The position numbers were made by a program, and so were the translations under genes. This document shows, in pieces, positions 62,739 to 64,000 of a stretch of DNA of 64,000 nucleotides. Origin of the DNA: Paracoccus aestuariivivens (GTDB lineage Bacteria; Pseudomonadota; Alphaproteobacteria; Rhodobacterales; Rhodobacteraceae). The notes below the pieces were generated by a model. It saw nothing but the letters and a program-made list of their open reading frames with translations, was not told where the DNA came from and did not search any database. Every line of letters begins with the position of its first letter. Positions within the stretch are counted from its first letter, which is position 1. The stretch is from NCBI RefSeq assembly GCF_009711225.1, contig NZ_WMIE01000004.1, forward strand, positions 225,138 to 289,137, written 5' to 3'.

Positions 62739-63245
62739 ATGACTGACGTAACTGTACCCGCACCGCAACAACAGGGGACATATTTTCCCGATATGGTGAT
62801 CCTCTATGGGGTCAAGCTTAATACCAACACCTCTTATGGCGCGTTCGACGCCGGAGACAACGGTAAATCGGTATTGCGAATGCAACTATTCCATTCGAAT
62901 AAGGAGGAAAGCGAGGGTAATTATTCGATTGTACTCGGCTACGGTTATGCATTCGAAGGGAATTGCTATCGGATGGACGCGAACAGATTTTTTATCGTGA
63001 AAGACACAAAAGCTGAAGCAGCGGTCGGCTGTGGCTTCGATCTCGCGGGTAGTTCAGGGAGCACCACCAGTAAGTTCAGCATGTGGCGGATCCGTTCGTC
63101 GGAAAAACTGTTGGAAATTGGTGTGAACGCAGGTGATTTCAAATCTCTTGTTCTTGACGGGAACGTTCCCGGAAAGAGATCACCAGCATCCTATGCAATT
63201 ACCGCCTCCCTTGCTCATCGGGACGGTCGCTTTAGCAGGGAGTGA
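62739..63245 (+). CDS. Unrecognised 168-residue protein at the end of the YcaO operon
   Basis: I do not recognise this protein. It starts at ATG 62739 with GGAG nine bases upstream (an ATG nine bases earlier is too close to it), 14 bp after the protease gene. The N-terminus is TDVTVPAPQQQGTYFPDM, without a signal peptide. The middle looks beta-rich (NTSYGAFDAGDN, NYSIVLGYGYAFEGNCY). A small-residue stretch AVGCGFDLAGSSGSTTSKF holds one of only two cysteines. It is AT-richer than the rest of the window. It may be a substrate of YcaO/TfuA or the protease, or an accessory protein. Confidence 0.7.
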   Translation: MTDVTVPAPQQQGTYFPDMVILYGVKLNTNTSYGAFDAGDNGKSVLRMQLFHSNKEESEGNYSIVLGYGYAFEGNCYRMDANRFFIVKDTKAEAAVGCGFDLAGSSGSTTSKFSMWRIRSSEKLLEIGVNAGDFKSLVLDGNVPGKRSPASYAITASLAHRDGRFSRE

Positions 63246-63366
63246 TCTGCCAAGGGACTTTCTGTCCACTTCCGATTTGAGTCCAAGTCTTGGTCTGCCC
63301 ACAGTTCCCCCCGCTATGGCGCGTTGTTCTGCAACTATCGACCCAACGCGGTGTCAATATTGCTGA
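63193..63366 (+). other. Small open frame ending in a Cys-rich tail, low-confidence peptide candidate
   Basis: A 57-codon frame begins inside the end of the preceding gene and ends ARCSATIDPTRCQYC, three cysteines within the last 13 residues. Precursor peptides of YcaO systems often have Cys/Ser/Thr-rich ends behind a leader. No clear ribosome site is present, and the frame overlaps the upstream gene in another register, so chance is a real possibility. Confidence 0.2.
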
Positions 63367-63561
63367 TCACCTCGATGCTCACATCCGAGATTTCACGGTG
63401 CAGGATAGTGAAAACCGTGCCTTAATCTAATCGCCGACGTGCTCGGAGCGATCACGTCTGGAAAACTCGTATCTCGCAGACCACCGCGATTCGCCGCTTC
63501 GGCTCTACCGGATCGGTGCGGCGGGATTTGTGGTGATAGCTCAACCAGTCAAAGCACCGAT
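63246..63561. other. Non-coding junction between YcaO operon and insertion element
   Basis: Apart from the short frame above, I see no gene here. Sequence composition changes and there is no clear terminator. It could include scars of earlier insertions next to the IS21-type element. Confidence 0.4.
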
Positions 63562-64000
63562 TGTTGATTTCCACCCAGAACTGAGCCGGAAAGTCGCCTA
63601 ATTTTCACTGAGAATTGAGCCATGTGAACCTTCCCCCATAGCGGTGAGCGACGGGGCAACGGAGTGATCCGCATGGGACTTTTCGCCATCATCCGGCGAA
63701 TGCACATGCGGCAGAGGCTATCGATCCGCGAGATCGCGCGGCGCACGGGCTTGTCGCGCAACACGATTGCAAAGCATCTGGCAGCGGAGACGATCGAGCC
63801 GAAGTTTTCCATACCGGAGCGTCCAAGCAAGCTTGACCCTTTTGCCGAGAAGCTGTCCGGCTGGCTGAAGACGGAGGCCGGGAAGTCGCGCAAGCAGCGG
63901 CGGACGCTGAAGCAGATGCACGCTGATCTCGTCAAGCTCGGCTTCACGGGCTCCTATGGTCGGGTGGCGGCGTTCGCGCGGCAATGGCGGTTGGATCGCC
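63562..64000 (+). mobile_element. Left end of an IS21-family insertion sequence, cut by the window edge
   Basis: The end starts near TGTTGATTTCC (63562) and shows the repeated terminal motif typical of IS21: CACCCAGAACTGAGCC (63572-63587) and a diverged copy CACTGAGAATTGAGCC (63606-63621). The istA-type transposase gene follows directly. The other end, and istB, lie outside the window, so exact borders and target duplication cannot be checked. Confidence 0.75.
63673..64000 (+). CDS. istA: IS21-family transposase IstA, N-terminal part
   Basis: An open frame from ATG 63673 runs off the right edge with 109 codons visible. It begins with the IstA helix-turn-helix: MRQRLSIREIARRTGLSRNTIAKHL, followed by KLDPFAEKLSGWLKTEAGKSRKQRRTLKQMHADL and GFTGSYGRVAAFAR, as in IS21 transposases of the Proteobacteria. 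IstA is the DDE transposase that works with the AAA+ helper IstB, expected downstream. Confidence 0.9.
   Translation, partial: MGLFAIIRRMHMRQRLSIREIARRTGLSRNTIAKHLAAETIEPKFSIPERPSKLDPFAEKLSGWLKTEAGKSRKQRRTLKQMHADLVKLGFTGSYGRVAAFARQWRLDR

Overview
This 64 kb window is GC-rich and almost fully coding. It comes from an alphaproteobacterium, most likely a Paracoccus-like member of the Rhodobacteraceae. That placement is inferred from gene content (three solute-import operons of the peptide ABC and TRAP types, enolase-superfamily dehydratases, FCD-type GntR regulators, xylonate/arabonate-type dehydratase); no rRNA or other taxonomic marker lies in the window. The 60.7-63.3 kb stretch is visibly more AT-rich than the rest and abuts an IS21-type element that runs off the right edge. 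No rRNA, tRNA or CRISPR array was seen.

Layout. 0-0.4 kb: start of a MarR regulator with a double palindromic operator. 0.6-10.8 kb: sugar-acid catabolism, with IlvD/Edd dehydratase, two dehydrogenases, a FAD-linked hydroxyacid oxidase, an FCD GntR regulator, a FAH-family enzyme and a complete TRAP transporter. 10.9-23.5 kb: a second sugar-acid region with an enolase-superfamily gene broken by two in-frame stops, a DapA-family lyase with its GntR regulator, a five-gene peptide-type ABC importer, an intact enolase-superfamily dehydratase and a second TRAP transporter. 23.6-26 kb: a copper-related trio (DUF411 protein, multicopper oxidase, small secreted protein). 26.1-29.1 kb: FMN reductase, PhnA-like protein, a two-piece DMT transporter and a Crp/Fnr regulator.

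29.4-41 kb: a peptide-type ABC importer runs toward a racemase-like and a cytosine-deaminase-like gene that overlap each other; both lack residues that are catalytic in their families. Next come an NTF2-like protein, a GntR regulator and a NitT/TauT-type ABC importer, tied together by shared TGCATGCA-type palindromes. 41.1-43.4 kb: a GNAT protein, a cyclic-nucleotide-domain flavoprotein without the thioredoxin-reductase CxxC, and a UBP-type zinc-finger protein. 43.5-53.4 kb: a mannoside-type utilisation locus (sugar ABC importer, Gfo/Idh oxidoreductase, TIM-barrel isomerase, GH2 beta-mannosidase, LacI regulator). 53.4-56.3 kb: a beta-propeller protein, a TPR/winged-helix regulator and a DUF899 protein.

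56.5-63.2 kb is the most unusual part. It holds a class III cyclase/AAA/TPR protein, a YcaO enzyme, a TfuA protein, an M4-like metalloprotease and an unrecognised 168-residue protein, all on one strand and tightly spaced. YcaO plus TfuA is the pairing used for backbone thioamidation or azoline formation, so this looks like an undescribed peptide- or protein-modifying system with its own protease and a signalling-type ATPase.
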